A stretch of DNA of 53,238 bases, from the IMG/VR virus record IMGVR_UViG_3300037189_009383, positions 1 to 53,238 of that record, one strand, 5' to 3'. Origin of the DNA: a virus. Shown piece by piece: positions 1 through 7,840 of the stretch (positions within the stretch are counted from its first letter, which is position 1; each line of letters starts with the position of its first letter). Both the position numbers and the translations under genes were made by a program. The notes under the pieces are model-generated. The model had not been told where the DNA came from, did not search any database, and saw nothing but the letters and a program-made list of their open reading frames with translations.

Positions 1-51
1 AAAGTTTATTTGTGGTATTTGACGGCACACGCTGGAATATTATTGGTTAAC

Positions 52-92
52 AAAAAAGCCCCTAAGTAGCAATACTTAGGGGCTTTTCTTTT
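52..92 (-). terminator. Intrinsic terminator at the end of the leftward late region
   Basis: A 15-bp stem (54-68 with 73-87) with a GCAA loop is followed on the minus strand by a T-run. It sits directly after the stop codon of the last leftward gene, so it likely ends the late transcript. The flanking A-run could also let it act from the left side. Confidence 0.92.
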
Positions 93-471
93 AGTCATCT
101 GAACTTGCTAAAAATGTGGCTGCAAATTGTATTGTGTCATAGTCTTTGCGGGTGTTCATAATATGATCACGTTTTTCTTTGCTCCAACTAAAACCACCAT
201 CGCCGCCCCATAAATCCCAAGCTACTCGACCTTTACTTGGAAAACCTTCTTCACCACTGTTAAAACCAGTAGCTTTTTTATCTACTTCATGACGACTAAA
301 GAATGAATACATTCTTAGTACAGTACTAGCGGATAACTCACTGCGGTCTTTTAATTGGTTGGCTCGTGCTAAACCAACCATTGTGCCACCTGGATTACCT
401 TCTTCATGCCATTTTAATGCACGTCGTGCGGCACTGGCCATGCCTTCTGTAGGTTTATACATTTCTGCCAT
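91..471 (-). CDS. Conserved phage-type hypothetical protein, 126 aa
   Basis: I do not recognise a named family. The protein is soluble and basic, with no signal peptide or membrane segment. A central block (residues 33-65) runs from GLARANQLKD to FFSRHEVDKK, followed by GFNSGEEGFPSKGRVAWDLW. This kind of sequence recurs in short proteins and domains of other phages, as far as I remember, without a proven role. The start has the ribosome site AAAGGT about 5 bases upstream. It follows PhoH by 9 bases and is the last gene before a strong terminator, so it is co-transcribed with PhoH. Confidence 0.75.
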   Translation of the reverse strand: MAEMYKPTEGMASAARRALKWHEEGNPGGTMVGLARANQLKDRSELSASTVLRMYSFFSRHEVDKKATGFNSGEEGFPSKGRVAWDLWGGDGGFSWSKEKRDHIMNTRKDYDTIQFAATFLASSDD

Positions 472-480
472 AATTACCTT

Positions 481-1167
481 TTAATTTCTATATGCCATAA
501 TAATTTGTTTACACATCTTACTACGAACAATGTCTTCGTCTAAGAATCTAACCATTTCAATACCTGGGATACCTTCTAGACGATGTACTGCATCTTCTAG
601 GCCACTATCTTCAATATCTGTTTGGTCTGGGTCTCCTGATAAAATTACTTTACAGTTTTTACCGATTCGTGATAATAACATCTTGAACTCGGTTTTGGTC
701 ATATTTTGAACTTCGTCTACTAGAATGATTGAGTTCTCAAATGAGGCACCTCGCATAAATCCCAGCGGCTTTGGTTCAATAGTTTTTGATTTAAGAGCAT
801 ATTCGTAGAAACCTGCGCCAAGCGTGCGTTTGAAAACTTGGTCAAATGGATCTAAGTAAGGAGCGTATTTCTCCTCTAATTCTCCAGGCAAGAAGCCTAA
901 ACCTCTTCCTGTTTCTACATTAGGTCTTGTTAAAATAATTTTATTAATTCGTCTGTGGAATAGCTCTCCAGCTGCATACGATGCTGCCACAAATGTTTTT
1001 CCAGTACCTGCTGAACCTATACCAAAAATAATATCATTATATTTGATTGCTTCTAAGTACTCGCCCTGAATAAAATTTAGGGGTTTAACATCTTTAAATC
1101 CATATTCAATTGGATTTGGTGGTTGAGTTTGTGCTCTGCGAGCTTTTTTTCCTGATGAACTTGCCAT
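481..1167 (-). CDS. phoH: PhoH-like P-loop ATPase
   Basis: A 228-residue PhoH-family ATPase. Walker A is GSAGTGKT at residues 51-58 and Walker B is IILVDE ending at D151-E152, followed by QNM. The SGDPDQTD segment near residue 178 is also typical of PhoH. The fold is that of the ATPase half of superfamily 1 helicases. PhoH is frequent in phages of aquatic bacteria. Its role there is unsettled; RNA-related or phosphate-stress functions have been proposed. The short N-terminal tail is basic. It lies at the distal end of the late operon, away from replication genes, so the context does not tell its job. Confidence 0.93.
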   Translation of the reverse strand: MASSSGKKARRAQTQPPNPIEYGFKDVKPLNFIQGEYLEAIKYNDIIFGIGSAGTGKTFVAASYAAGELFHRRINKIILTRPNVETGRGLGFLPGELEEKYAPYLDPFDQVFKRTLGAGFYEYALKSKTIEPKPLGFMRGASFENSIILVDEVQNMTKTEFKMLLSRIGKNCKVILSGDPDQTDIEDSGLEDAVHRLEGIPGIEMVRFLDEDIVRSKMCKQIIMAYRN

Positions 1168-1229
1168 AACTGACCTTGGTTGGTTAGTGAACGGCTAACC
1201 ACACTATAGTGGCTAGCCACTTAGTTAGA

Positions 1230-1427
1230 TTACTTCTTGTCTGGAACTTTAGTACCTTCTAGTTTTTTATGCTGTTTGACTTCTTTGCAAACTTGCTTTG
1301 GGTTACCCTTAGCATCTTTTTGCTCAACACAGACTTTTTTAGTTTCTGGTTCAGCAAATGCTGGATTATTGTAGGCTAAGAGTGTTGCTCCTAGTACTAC
1401 ACATAGTGAATAAAATAAACTTTTCAT
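1230..1427 (-). CDS. Small secreted protein with two cysteines
   Basis: A 65-residue protein with a clear Sec signal peptide (residues 1-25, cleavage probably after AFA). The mature part of about 40 residues is lysine-rich and has two cysteines 14 residues apart (KKVCVEQ and KQVCKEV) that could form a disulfide in the periplasm. Its start overlaps the end of the upstream two-helix membrane protein by 4 bases, so the two are translated together. No family is recognised. The 63-base gap to phoH holds an imperfect GTGGCTAGCCAC inverted repeat. Confidence 0.72.
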   Translation of the reverse strand: MKSLFYSLCVVLGATLLAYNNPAFAEPETKKVCVEQKDAKGNPKQVCKEVKQHKKLEGTKVPDKK

Positions 1428-1642
1428 TTAGTTTCCTTGGTTGGTGCAAACTTTTCGCTTGCAGTAAATCCTAATCCTGCAATTACAATATACATCATAG
1501 AATCAAATAGTTTTTGATCTATTGTATGTCCACATATCATTGCTATAAAAGCAGCAGCACATAGTAAAAATGCAAGAAAAGTAATTACTCGTTTACTGCT
1601 AACCGCAGGGTCTTGAGATAACATACTTTTTAAATTAGTCAT
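1424..1642 (-). CDS. Two-helix small membrane protein, candidate holin
   Basis: A 72-residue protein with two predicted membrane helices (about residues 19-38 and 46-62), a short loop with IDQKLF and a charged C-terminal tail. This layout fits a class II holin, but no sequence signature proves it. The endolysin and spanins lie about 5 kb upstream in the same operon and no better holin is visible there. It overlaps its neighbours by 1 and 4 bases. The next gene also has a two-helix layout with IDQKFF between the helices, so the pair may be related. Confidence 0.6.
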   Translation of the reverse strand: MTNLKSMLSQDPAVSSKRVITFLAFLLCAAAFIAMICGHTIDQKLFDSMMYIVIAGLGFTASEKFAPTKETK

Positions 1643-2097
1643 TAAATTTCCGGCTGTGGTGGTTGTACGGGGGCTGGTTTACCATTGATATAAACCACAG
1701 TAGCAGGTGCAGCTGAAGTCCCATTAAATCCAGCAGTTGTTGATATACCTGGTGTAAAAGCTGGTTCAATTTTTAGTGGATTAGCTTTGGCATAAGTATT
1801 TGAATTTTCTTGTGCCTGCTTGATCATATCGCGTTTCATTTCCATTTCTTCTTTACTACCGCCAGCTAACATAATTCCACTTAGCGTACCAGTTAAAAAA
1901 GTAGCAATTGGAATAATCATTTCAAAAAACTTTTGGTCAATTGGACTGATTGCGTTTAGTGGTTGAGTAATGAAAATAATTGAGTATAAAACAACAAATA
2001 CAATACCAGTTAAAGTAAGTGCTAAGCAGATACCGATAAAAAATTTAAGACGGGCCATTAGCTGGTCTTCGGTATAGATAATTGTATTATTTTCCAC
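1642..2097 (-). CDS. Two-helix membrane protein with Pro/Ala-rich tail
   Basis: A 151-residue protein with two membrane helices (about residues 16-44 and 59-80), then a short charged segment (KEEMEMKRDMIKQAQ) and a low-complexity tail rich in Pro, Ala and Thr. Between the helices it has IDQKFFEM, echoing IDQKLFDSM in the adjacent smaller protein. It overlaps the next upstream gene by 11 bases and the downstream one by 1 base. It could be a second holin-type or antiholin-type protein, or part of a membrane complex with the secreted proteins around it. The function is unknown. Confidence 0.68.
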   Translation of the reverse strand: MENNTIIYTEDQLMARLKFFIGICLALTLTGIVFVVLYSIIFITQPLNAISPIDQKFFEMIIPIATFLTGTLSGIMLAGGSKEEMEMKRDMIKQAQENSNTYAKANPLKIEPAFTPGISTTAGFNGTSAAPATVVYINGKPAPVQPPQPEI

Positions 2098-2371
2098 AAT
2101 TAGCTCCTTGTGTTGGTGTTGTACATTGTGCTTTTGCCATAGGTTCTATCCTTGTTTCTGGAGGCCCAAGTCTAGGATCACGTTGGCCTTTGAAAATGTG
2201 TTCTGGGCAAGTTCTGGTAACATCACAAACAGGCATCTTACAAAAGTCTTTGTCCCAATTTTGTGGGTCTTGACAAGGATACCTAAAAGTATCTTTACCA
2301 AAAAATGCTAGTGCTACAGGGAATAGCAATAAGATTATTGCCCATTTAAATAATTTTAAATCATTGTGCAT
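2087..2371 (-). CDS. Cysteine-rich exported protein
   Basis: A 94-residue protein with an N-terminal hydrophobic segment (residues 8-24) that may be a signal peptide or anchor. The mature region has six cysteines, in the order CQDP, FCKMPVC, TRTCPEH, QCTT and NCGK, suggesting disulfides in an oxidising compartment. Similar CQDP...NWDK small proteins occur in other aquatic phages, to my recollection, without known function. The end overlaps the start of the next gene by 11 bases, which points to coupled translation. Confidence 0.72.
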   Translation of the reverse strand: MHNDLKLFKWAIILLLFPVALAFFGKDTFRYPCQDPQNWDKDFCKMPVCDVTRTCPEHIFKGQRDPRLGPPETRIEPMAKAQCTTPTQGANCGK

Positions 2372-2390
2372 CTTTGTTAAGATCCTTTAA

Positions 2391-2999
2391 TTATTTGATC
2401 GCATCTAAAGCTTCTTGTTTAGAGCGTTCTTGTTCTGCTTTAGCTCGTCTATTTCGTTCTAGGTGAGCTTTAGCAACTTTTTCTTCATATATACGCTTAT
2501 CTTCAATAGCACCGTATATACCAATGCCACCCATAATAAAAGCAAATAAAAATATACTAAAACCTATAAAATACATAGCAAACATAAATTGATCTGCTAT
2601 TTTTTGTTTACGTTTTCTATCTAATTCAGCAAGTTTGGTTTCTGCTTCAGCGCGTTCTTTAAATAATCTAGTACGTTCTTTTATCATTTGCTCCCAAACT
2701 TGGGGCTTACCTAACTGCCAAACAATCATATCTTTTAACTGTCGCTCTGCTTCTCGTAAAGCATCGCTGTGCATGGCTATTTCTAAAGCTTCTCTACCTA
2801 GTTCATAATCACTTTTACCAGCGCTTTTTGCTTTATTTAAAATTTTGGCTCTGTGTACTGCATCGGCTGATTCAAAAAATTTACTAAATTGACCAACCAA
2901 GCTATTAACGTCTTTACCCAAAGCAATAGCTTGTTTTATATGACTTACAGCAGTTTGTGCAGCAGTAAATGCAAGCCCTATACTTATGGGATCAATCAT
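2391..2999 (-). CDS. Membrane protein with coiled-coil arm
   Basis: A 202-residue protein. Residues 1-100 are helical and amphipathic, residues 100-135 are highly charged (likely coiled coil), a single membrane helix spans about 139-163, and the C-terminal tail is charged (KAHLERNRRAKAEQERSK). No family is recognised. The ATG follows the stop of the 44-residue gene upstream within 3 bases. It belongs to the block of envelope-associated proteins at the end of the late operon, possibly involved in lysis timing or superinfection control, but that is a guess from position. Confidence 0.72.
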   Translation of the reverse strand: MIDPISIGLAFTAAQTAVSHIKQAIALGKDVNSLVGQFSKFFESADAVHRAKILNKAKSAGKSDYELGREALEIAMHSDALREAERQLKDMIVWQLGKPQVWEQMIKERTRLFKERAEAETKLAELDRKRKQKIADQFMFAMYFIGFSIFLFAFIMGGIGIYGAIEDKRIYEEKVAKAHLERNRRAKAEQERSKQEALDAIK

Positions 3000-3001
3000 A
3001 C

Positions 3002-3136
3002 TTACTTTTTATCGTCTCGTTTTTTCCATTCAAGACAAATAACCTTTCGATTGAAAACGTCTCCAGTCCATCTCCATCTAACACACGTCCATTCAGGGGG
3101 TATATATGCTAGTACAAGACTAAGTAACATTGCCAT
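3002..3136 (-). CDS. Small Trp-rich protein, 44 aa
   Basis: The ORF begins MAMLLSLVLAYIPPEWTCVR and continues with WRWTGDVFNR. It starts at ATG 3136 with a strong ribosome site (AAGGGGA) and fills the gap between two genes almost exactly. The first 11 residues are hydrophobic and the rest is basic with several tryptophans and two cysteines. Very similar short proteins occur in other aquatic phages, as I recall, so it is probably real. Function unknown. Confidence 0.72.
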   Translation of the reverse strand: MAMLLSLVLAYIPPEWTCVRWRWTGDVFNRKVICLEWKKRDDKK

Positions 3137-3145
3137 AACATCCCC

Positions 3146-3526
3146 TTAAAAGCGTATTCTTAAGCCAATGTTATAGTTACTTGCTGCTGCAAGTCCATGC
3201 GATGCAGTAGTTATAATTAAATACGTGTGTTTGAATTCACTATTTTCTACTTGGCAGGCTAAATAGTAATTAATTAAAAATCTAGCTGCAACAAAAGCAT
3301 CGACTCTGGCAACAGTAGGTTGTGAACCTATAAGTTGCTTAGCAATTGGTCCAACTTCTCGATAGCCTTCATTTGTTCGTCTTGCTAAATCTCGGGTAGT
3401 TTGCCAATCTGCAAATATGGCTACATTGGATGCAACAAACCACTTTTGATCTTCTTCGCTAAGCATTGAGCATCCTGCACTAGCATTACCACATAGTAAT
3501 GCTAGTACTAAAATTAAGGCTCTCAT
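3146..3526 (-). CDS. Secreted protein, 126 aa
   Basis: An N-terminal signal peptide (residues 1-17, ending NASA) precedes a mature chain starting GCSML. The rest is mostly helical with a few hydrophobic stretches (VDAFVAARFLINYYLACQ) and ends in an aromatic strand-like tail (NIGLRIRF). The C before SML could also fit a lipoprotein, but the box NASAGC is poor. It overlaps the upstream gene by 4 bases. No known family. It likely acts in the periplasm or outer membrane. Confidence 0.7.
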   Translation of the reverse strand: MRALILVLALLCGNASAGCSMLSEEDQKWFVASNVAIFADWQTTRDLARRTNEGYREVGPIAKQLIGSQPTVARVDAFVAARFLINYYLACQVENSEFKHTYLIITTASHGLAAASNYNIGLRIRF

Positions 3527-4086
3527 TTTGCTAATGGATTATCAATGGCTTTCTGAATCTTACTATCAACTGAGCTATTTAGCTTGTCAATTTTATTATC
3601 GGTATCGCGTTTTAATTTTTCCATGTCATCACGTGTACGATCTAATTGATTACGCAATGTACTTTGCATATTTTTTAAATCTTGATCGCTTTCACGTTGT
3701 GCTTGTTTTACACTACGCTCAATTTGTTCAGTAACTGATTCATTACGTCGAATATCATTCTTTAGGTCAGTTTTAATATCACGAGTATAATCAGCAGTTT
3801 TAGAACTATTTTGTTCAATTACTGCTAGTCGCTTATCAAACTCTGATAGATCAGGTGTAACATATTCAGCAATTTTCTTTTTCATGCCCATGTAATCTTT
3901 GTAGATTTCAAATGTGCCGTATAATCCGCCTAAACTAGAACTTACAAGGGTAAAAGCAACCATTAGTTTTGCTGGAGTAAATTCATATCCGCCAATACTA
4001 ATAACAGTATCTTTACTTGCGTATTTTTTAGCCGCAGCTTCTAGCTCATCAACTTTAGCATTAACATCTTTAATTTCTTCTGCCAT
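3523..4086 (-). CDS. Membrane-anchored long coiled-coil protein
   Basis: A 187-residue protein. One membrane helix lies at about residues 42-60 (AKLMVAFTLVSSSLGGLYG). Residues 70-187 are a long heptad-like charged region (QIERSVKQAQRESDQDLKNM and following), a strong coiled-coil candidate reaching into the periplasm or cytoplasm. The architecture resembles i-spanins, but a better spanin pair is next to the endolysin, so it is left unnamed. It overlaps the next gene by 4 bases. Confidence 0.72.
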   Translation of the reverse strand: MAEEIKDVNAKVDELEAAAKKYASKDTVISIGGYEFTPAKLMVAFTLVSSSLGGLYGTFEIYKDYMGMKKKIAEYVTPDLSEFDKRLAVIEQNSSKTADYTRDIKTDLKNDIRRNESVTEQIERSVKQAQRESDQDLKNMQSTLRNQLDRTRDDMEKLKRDTDNKIDKLNSSVDSKIQKAIDNPLAK

Positions 4087-4095
4087 AGTGGCTCC

Positions 4096-5832
4096 TTATC
4101 TATATTGATCTTGAACCATTTGCTGATGCTTTAGGTCAGATCCTAATCCACGTAATAGTCTAACATTATCTACTACTCTTTGATTTTGGTAAATTGGTTT
4201 GGATTCATAAAATTTAGCGTCTGCTAAACTTATGCCATAGAGTGCGTAACCTTGTGGCACAACTGCCATTGTGGTTAGTGTAATTCCTGTTTCTAGCTCA
4301 TTACTAGTAATAGCACGCTTTAGTTCTTCCACTTTTTGTTCTTGTACCATTGCTTCTAGTGTAGCTCTACCCTCAATTAAGTCATTTAGGGGATTGCCAC
4401 GTACAGGTGAAACTATTGCAATTGCAACAGTTTCTTGTGTTTTAAATGCTTGTTGCGTAGTTTCAAACTGTGACGTTTGTGTTTGTGGTGCTAGTGGAAC
4501 ATATACGGGTATTTCTTGTTGTGGCAATGTTTGCATTGTTACACTAATACCAGTGCTTGATCGACCGCTAATCACAGGCGCTAAACTATATAGGCTAACA
4601 TCATTTGTTGACTGTTGTTGTACTTGTGCCGACTGCAATACCTGAGGCTCATTGCTCTTTACTTGCATAACAGCCACACTGCTTTGTTGTTGCTGTTGCT
4701 GCGGTAGTTGTAAACCAACTGCACTTTGAGACGACTGTTGTGGTGCTTGAGTAGTTTGGGCATTAACCATTGCCATAGCACTGGCTGTTTGCTGATCAGC
4801 ATTTTTAACATCATTAGCAGCTTGCATTGCAGCAGCTGCTACAGCTTCTTTTTCAACTGTTTTTACAGCCTCTTGAACTTTAGAAACCACACTCATAGCT
4901 AGTGCACTTGGGCCACTAGAACGTATGTTAGTTTCTTTTTGCGGTTCAGCTGCTACTCGTACAGCAGGTTGTACTGCTTGTTGTACAGGTTGTTGTGTTT
5001 GTTGCTGTTGTTGTGTTTGTTGTTGCTGTTGTTGCTGTTGCGGTTGTTGAGTTTGTGGAGTGGTGTTAATGGTTCCATCAAAATTTACTACGGAACCAGT
5101 ACTAGCAGCTTGCTGAACTACTTGCGGCAACCCTTCTGTTGTAGCCAATAAACCTGAACTAGCGGTACTGGATGTAATAGTATCTACATTTGTTACAACT
5201 GTGGGTAGCGTAATAGGTGCTGGAGATTTTGAAGTATCAAACGCATAGTTTAGTGAAACATTAACATCACGAACTCGTGGGCCATAATAACCCGCCCAAA
5301 ATCGGTTATCTTTGCCAGTAAAACTAACATTTAATGAATCTAAGCTTGGTGCTCCATAGTCTACACTAAACTTTTGAGTACCATAAAAAGTTTCAAAGCC
5401 AGGAATATAACGATTATAGTCGTAGTTATAGCTTTCTAAGACATTACCATTTTTGCCAACTAAACTAACATTGGCATATAGTGGACCGCTGGTATAACCT
5501 TCATTATTAATTTGCCAACTATAGTTGTATCCAGTTACTTTAATTCCAGTACCAATAGCGTCAAACACTTTGCTTAGTGCAATAGATTGGGCTGCTGCCA
5601 TCATTCCATAACTAAAGCGTAGTGTGTTGGTATCTGTATTCATAGCAGGATTAGGGCCACCACTACAGCAAGCCCCAACACCAGCATTGTCTGTATAACG
5701 AACACCCATCCAACTACCCATTTCAATTAAGTTACCTGTTGTTAGATCGGTTGTGGTATTCTGTGCGTTAGAATACTTTGAAAACAAGAGCACCAAGCAA
5801 AGCACCGAAACCAACTTTCTTGTAAGTGTCAT
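4096..5832 (-). CDS. Large secreted Gln-rich protein
   Basis: A 578-residue exported protein. The signal peptide is residues 1-23 (ends SNAQ). Residues 30-195 form a compact, aromatic-rich domain with many beta-strand-like segments (GSWMGVRYTD, two adjacent cysteines in GACCSGG). Residues 250-400 are low complexity with glutamine runs and alanine-rich helical stretches. The C-terminal 110 residues look globular again. No family is recognised. Its first 65 bases overlap, in another frame, the end of the Asn/Thr-rich gene upstream. The pair looks like a secreted surface or envelope system made late in infection. Confidence 0.75.
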   Translation of the reverse strand: MTLTRKLVSVLCLVLLFSKYSNAQNTTTDLTTGNLIEMGSWMGVRYTDNAGVGACCSGGPNPAMNTDTNTLRFSYGMMAAAQSIALSKVFDAIGTGIKVTGYNYSWQINNEGYTSGPLYANVSLVGKNGNVLESYNYDYNRYIPGFETFYGTQKFSVDYGAPSLDSLNVSFTGKDNRFWAGYYGPRVRDVNVSLNYAFDTSKSPAPITLPTVVTNVDTITSSTASSGLLATTEGLPQVVQQAASTGSVVNFDGTINTTPQTQQPQQQQQQQQTQQQQQTQQPVQQAVQPAVRVAAEPQKETNIRSSGPSALAMSVVSKVQEAVKTVEKEAVAAAAMQAANDVKNADQQTASAMAMVNAQTTQAPQQSSQSAVGLQLPQQQQQQSSVAVMQVKSNEPQVLQSAQVQQQSTNDVSLYSLAPVISGRSSTGISVTMQTLPQQEIPVYVPLAPQTQTSQFETTQQAFKTQETVAIAIVSPVRGNPLNDLIEGRATLEAMVQEQKVEELKRAITSNELETGITLTTMAVVPQGYALYGISLADAKFYESKPIYQNQRVVDNVRLLRGLGSDLKHQQMVQDQYR

Positions 5833-6949
5833 CTATTTTCTCCTCATCAAGCTTTGGTAGTTTGTCTGGATTAGATTCCCAAGCAGCTTTTGCAGATTCA
5901 CCGATTTTGCCTTCATAAGGACATGGTGTGCCTGCTGCTAGCATAGCATCAAATACGCGACGATCTTGACACATTGTTGCAACTGCTGCTACTTTCATTC
6001 CCATATCGTATAGTGTTTTTGATAACTTTAAACGCTCACAGTTCATATCTCGTACTGTACCGCCGCCACTAACACCAAAAATCTGTGTTTGTACTGAACC
6101 AGAAGTACCTGTTGAACATAAGTCAGCATTTCCACCACTCATCATTGTAGGTGCGATTGCTGTTGGAGGAGGTTGAATTACTCGTTGAGTAATTTCAGTA
6201 GTATTAATATTGCGGTTTGTCATGTCACCAGTATTTACGTTTTGGTTAACATTGTTATTAGCATTAGTGTTAGTACTAGTTGTATTTGCAGTTGTAGTAT
6301 TAACATTATTGTTATTATTGGTCATTGTACCAGTATTAACATTATTGTTATTATTGGTAATTGTTCCTGAATTAATGTTAGTATTTGTATTATTGCTGGT
6401 CGATGTTGACGTATTTGCGTTGTTATTGTTATACGTCATTGTTCCTGAATTAATATTGTTATTTGTATTAACCGACGTCGACGTATTTGTGTTTTGATTA
6501 ATATTGGTCATTGTGCCACTATTAATATTTGTATTAGTATTGTTTGTTGTAACTGCGCTAGTGTTCTGATTGACATTTGTCATCGTACCACTGTTGACGT
6601 TGTTATAGGTCATTGTACCAGTATTAACATTATTATTTGTATTAACCTGTGTACCTGTACTAGTATTGTTGTTATTATAAGTCATTGTACCAGTGTTTAC
6701 GTTATTGTTAGTAACTGTGCCACTTTGTACATTGTTGTTTGTGTTAGTTGAAGTACTAGTAACATTAGTGTTATTAGTATTTGTGCTAGTCGATGTACTG
6801 TTAGCATTTGTGTTAACGGTACTAGTCGACACACTAGTTGAATTGGTATCAACCAAGGACTTAGAGTCGTAAGTCCCTTGATTAATAAGAGTTTGGGCGT
6901 TTAAAGTACCCGTGGTTAGTAATAAAACTACTAAAGCTCTTTTAAGCAT
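5768..6949 (-). CDS. Secreted Asn/Thr-rich repeat protein
   Basis: A 393-residue protein with a signal peptide (residues 1-18, ends LNA). Residues 30-255 are made almost only of N, T, S, V, G and M, with a repeat of about 12-18 residues of the type NVNTGTMTNNNN. Such spacing suggests stacked beta strands (beta-helix or amyloid-like), but this is inference. Residues 265-360 form a cysteine-containing domain (CSTG, RDMNCERL, ATMCQDRR, GTPCPYEG). The end (FGALLGALVFKVF) is hydrophobic and is encoded in the 65-base overlap with the next gene. Function unknown. Confidence 0.78.
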   Translation of the reverse strand: MLKRALVVLLLTTGTLNAQTLINQGTYDSKSLVDTNSTSVSTSTVNTNANSTSTSTNTNNTNVTSTSTNTNNNVQSGTVTNNNVNTGTMTYNNNNTSTGTQVNTNNNVNTGTMTYNNVNSGTMTNVNQNTSAVTTNNTNTNINSGTMTNINQNTNTSTSVNTNNNINSGTMTYNNNNANTSTSTSNNTNTNINSGTITNNNNNVNTGTMTNNNNNVNTTTANTTSTNTNANNNVNQNVNTGDMTNRNINTTEITQRVIQPPPTAIAPTMMSGGNADLCSTGTSGSVQTQIFGVSGGGTVRDMNCERLKLSKTLYDMGMKVAAVATMCQDRRVFDAMLAAGTPCPYEGKIGESAKAAWESNPDKLPKLDEEKIDDTYKKVGFGALLGALVFKVF

Positions 6950-6950
6950 A

Positions 6951-7574
6951 TTAAGCTCCTAAAACGTGTAGGGCGTGTTCGTAATGTTTTTTTCTATCTT
7001 CCAAACCAATTGTACCACCATTGATTCGTTTTGTCAAGGTCAAAATATCCCCAGCATCAGCCCAAGTGTTGAGTTTGTTGGTTTCCCAAAACCAGCAAGC
7101 CGATTGTGCAGCACCTTCAAATGTTTGAAGATACTCTGAAGCTTCTTCTACCGATATACCCAGGCTGGCGGCAAACCACGAATAGTTGTCGCGTCCTGTA
7201 AGCTGAATTAATCCACGGCCACAAAACCTGTATCCATCTCCACTTTCCTCAGGGCCATTGCCCATGCGATTAGCATAAACCTTATTAGCAATTGCGGCCT
7301 GCTTGTTGGGACGACTAGCGTAGTCGTTGGCAATCGCATCATCTGGAAAGTATTTTGGAAAAATCTTGCGTAGAGTAGCCGCACGATAATTTAAATTTTC
7401 TTTGAGTGCCGTAAATCCTGCCGACTCGTGTGCACACTGTGCAACAAACGCTGCAATACGCTGAGCAGTATTGATTTCGTAATCTGGAAGCAGCTGTTCA
7501 AGAGCGTGATGCCATTGAACAACATAAGGATTTTTGGGCAGCAGTTGTTGTAACTGCGTTAAAGTTATGTTCAT
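6951..7574 (-). CDS. Endolysin, GH19 chitinase-like muramidase
   Basis: A 207-residue glycoside hydrolase family 19 lysozyme that cuts the glycan chains of peptidoglycan. Family marks include CAHESAGF with the catalytic Glu at residue 50, ALKENLNY with Glu59, FCGRGLIQLTGRDNY and the CWFW segment. Length is normal for a single-domain phage GH19 endolysin, with no separate wall-binding domain. There is no signal peptide, so a holin is needed for release. It overlaps the o-spanin gene by 4 bases (ATGA), forming a compact lysis cassette. Confidence 0.95.
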   Translation of the reverse strand: MNITLTQLQQLLPKNPYVVQWHHALEQLLPDYEINTAQRIAAFVAQCAHESAGFTALKENLNYRAATLRKIFPKYFPDDAIANDYASRPNKQAAIANKVYANRMGNGPEESGDGYRFCGRGLIQLTGRDNYSWFAASLGISVEEASEYLQTFEGAAQSACWFWETNKLNTWADAGDILTLTKRINGGTIGLEDRKKHYEHALHVLGA

Positions 7575-7840
7575 TTTCCCAAACTTTCAAAAATGATTTT
7601 TTGCTTGCTATACCATTCGGTCCAAGCATCTACTTTAACTGCACAAGTATAGTACTCGGTATAGTTAACAGTAACGGTTTTGGCAACATCACTTAATTGT
7701 GCATTATCGCCAAGTTTTTGCAATTGAGGGCAACGTTGCTGAGCTTGTAATCCAGGAGGCTCAGGAAACTTGGCTGTGACTGGAACCACTGTGGAGCAGG
7801 CTGATAAAGCAAGTGCTAGTATGATTGCTAAAGTTTTCAT
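7571..7840 (-). CDS. o-spanin-like lipoprotein (Rz1-type)
   Basis: An 89-residue lipoprotein. The signal peptide ends in a good lipobox (ALSAC, lipidated Cys15) and the mature part begins STVVPVTAKFPEPPG, with prolines typical of Rz1-type proteins. Two more cysteines follow (RCPQ, YTCAV). It lies between the i-spanin-like gene and the endolysin, overlapping each by 4 bases. By family logic it would sit in the outer membrane and contact the i-spanin to fuse the two membranes at lysis. The assignment rests on lipobox plus position. Confidence 0.8.
   Translation of the reverse strand: MKTLAIILALALSACSTVVPVTAKFPEPPGLQAQQRCPQLQKLGDNAQLSDVAKTVTVNYTEYYTCAVKVDAWTEWYSKQKIIFESLGK

Noticed and set aside
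2082-2311. Plus-strand ORFs in the left 45 kb
   Set aside because: All lie opposite to well-supported minus-strand genes without ribosome sites, and are shadows of biased codon use in these genes.
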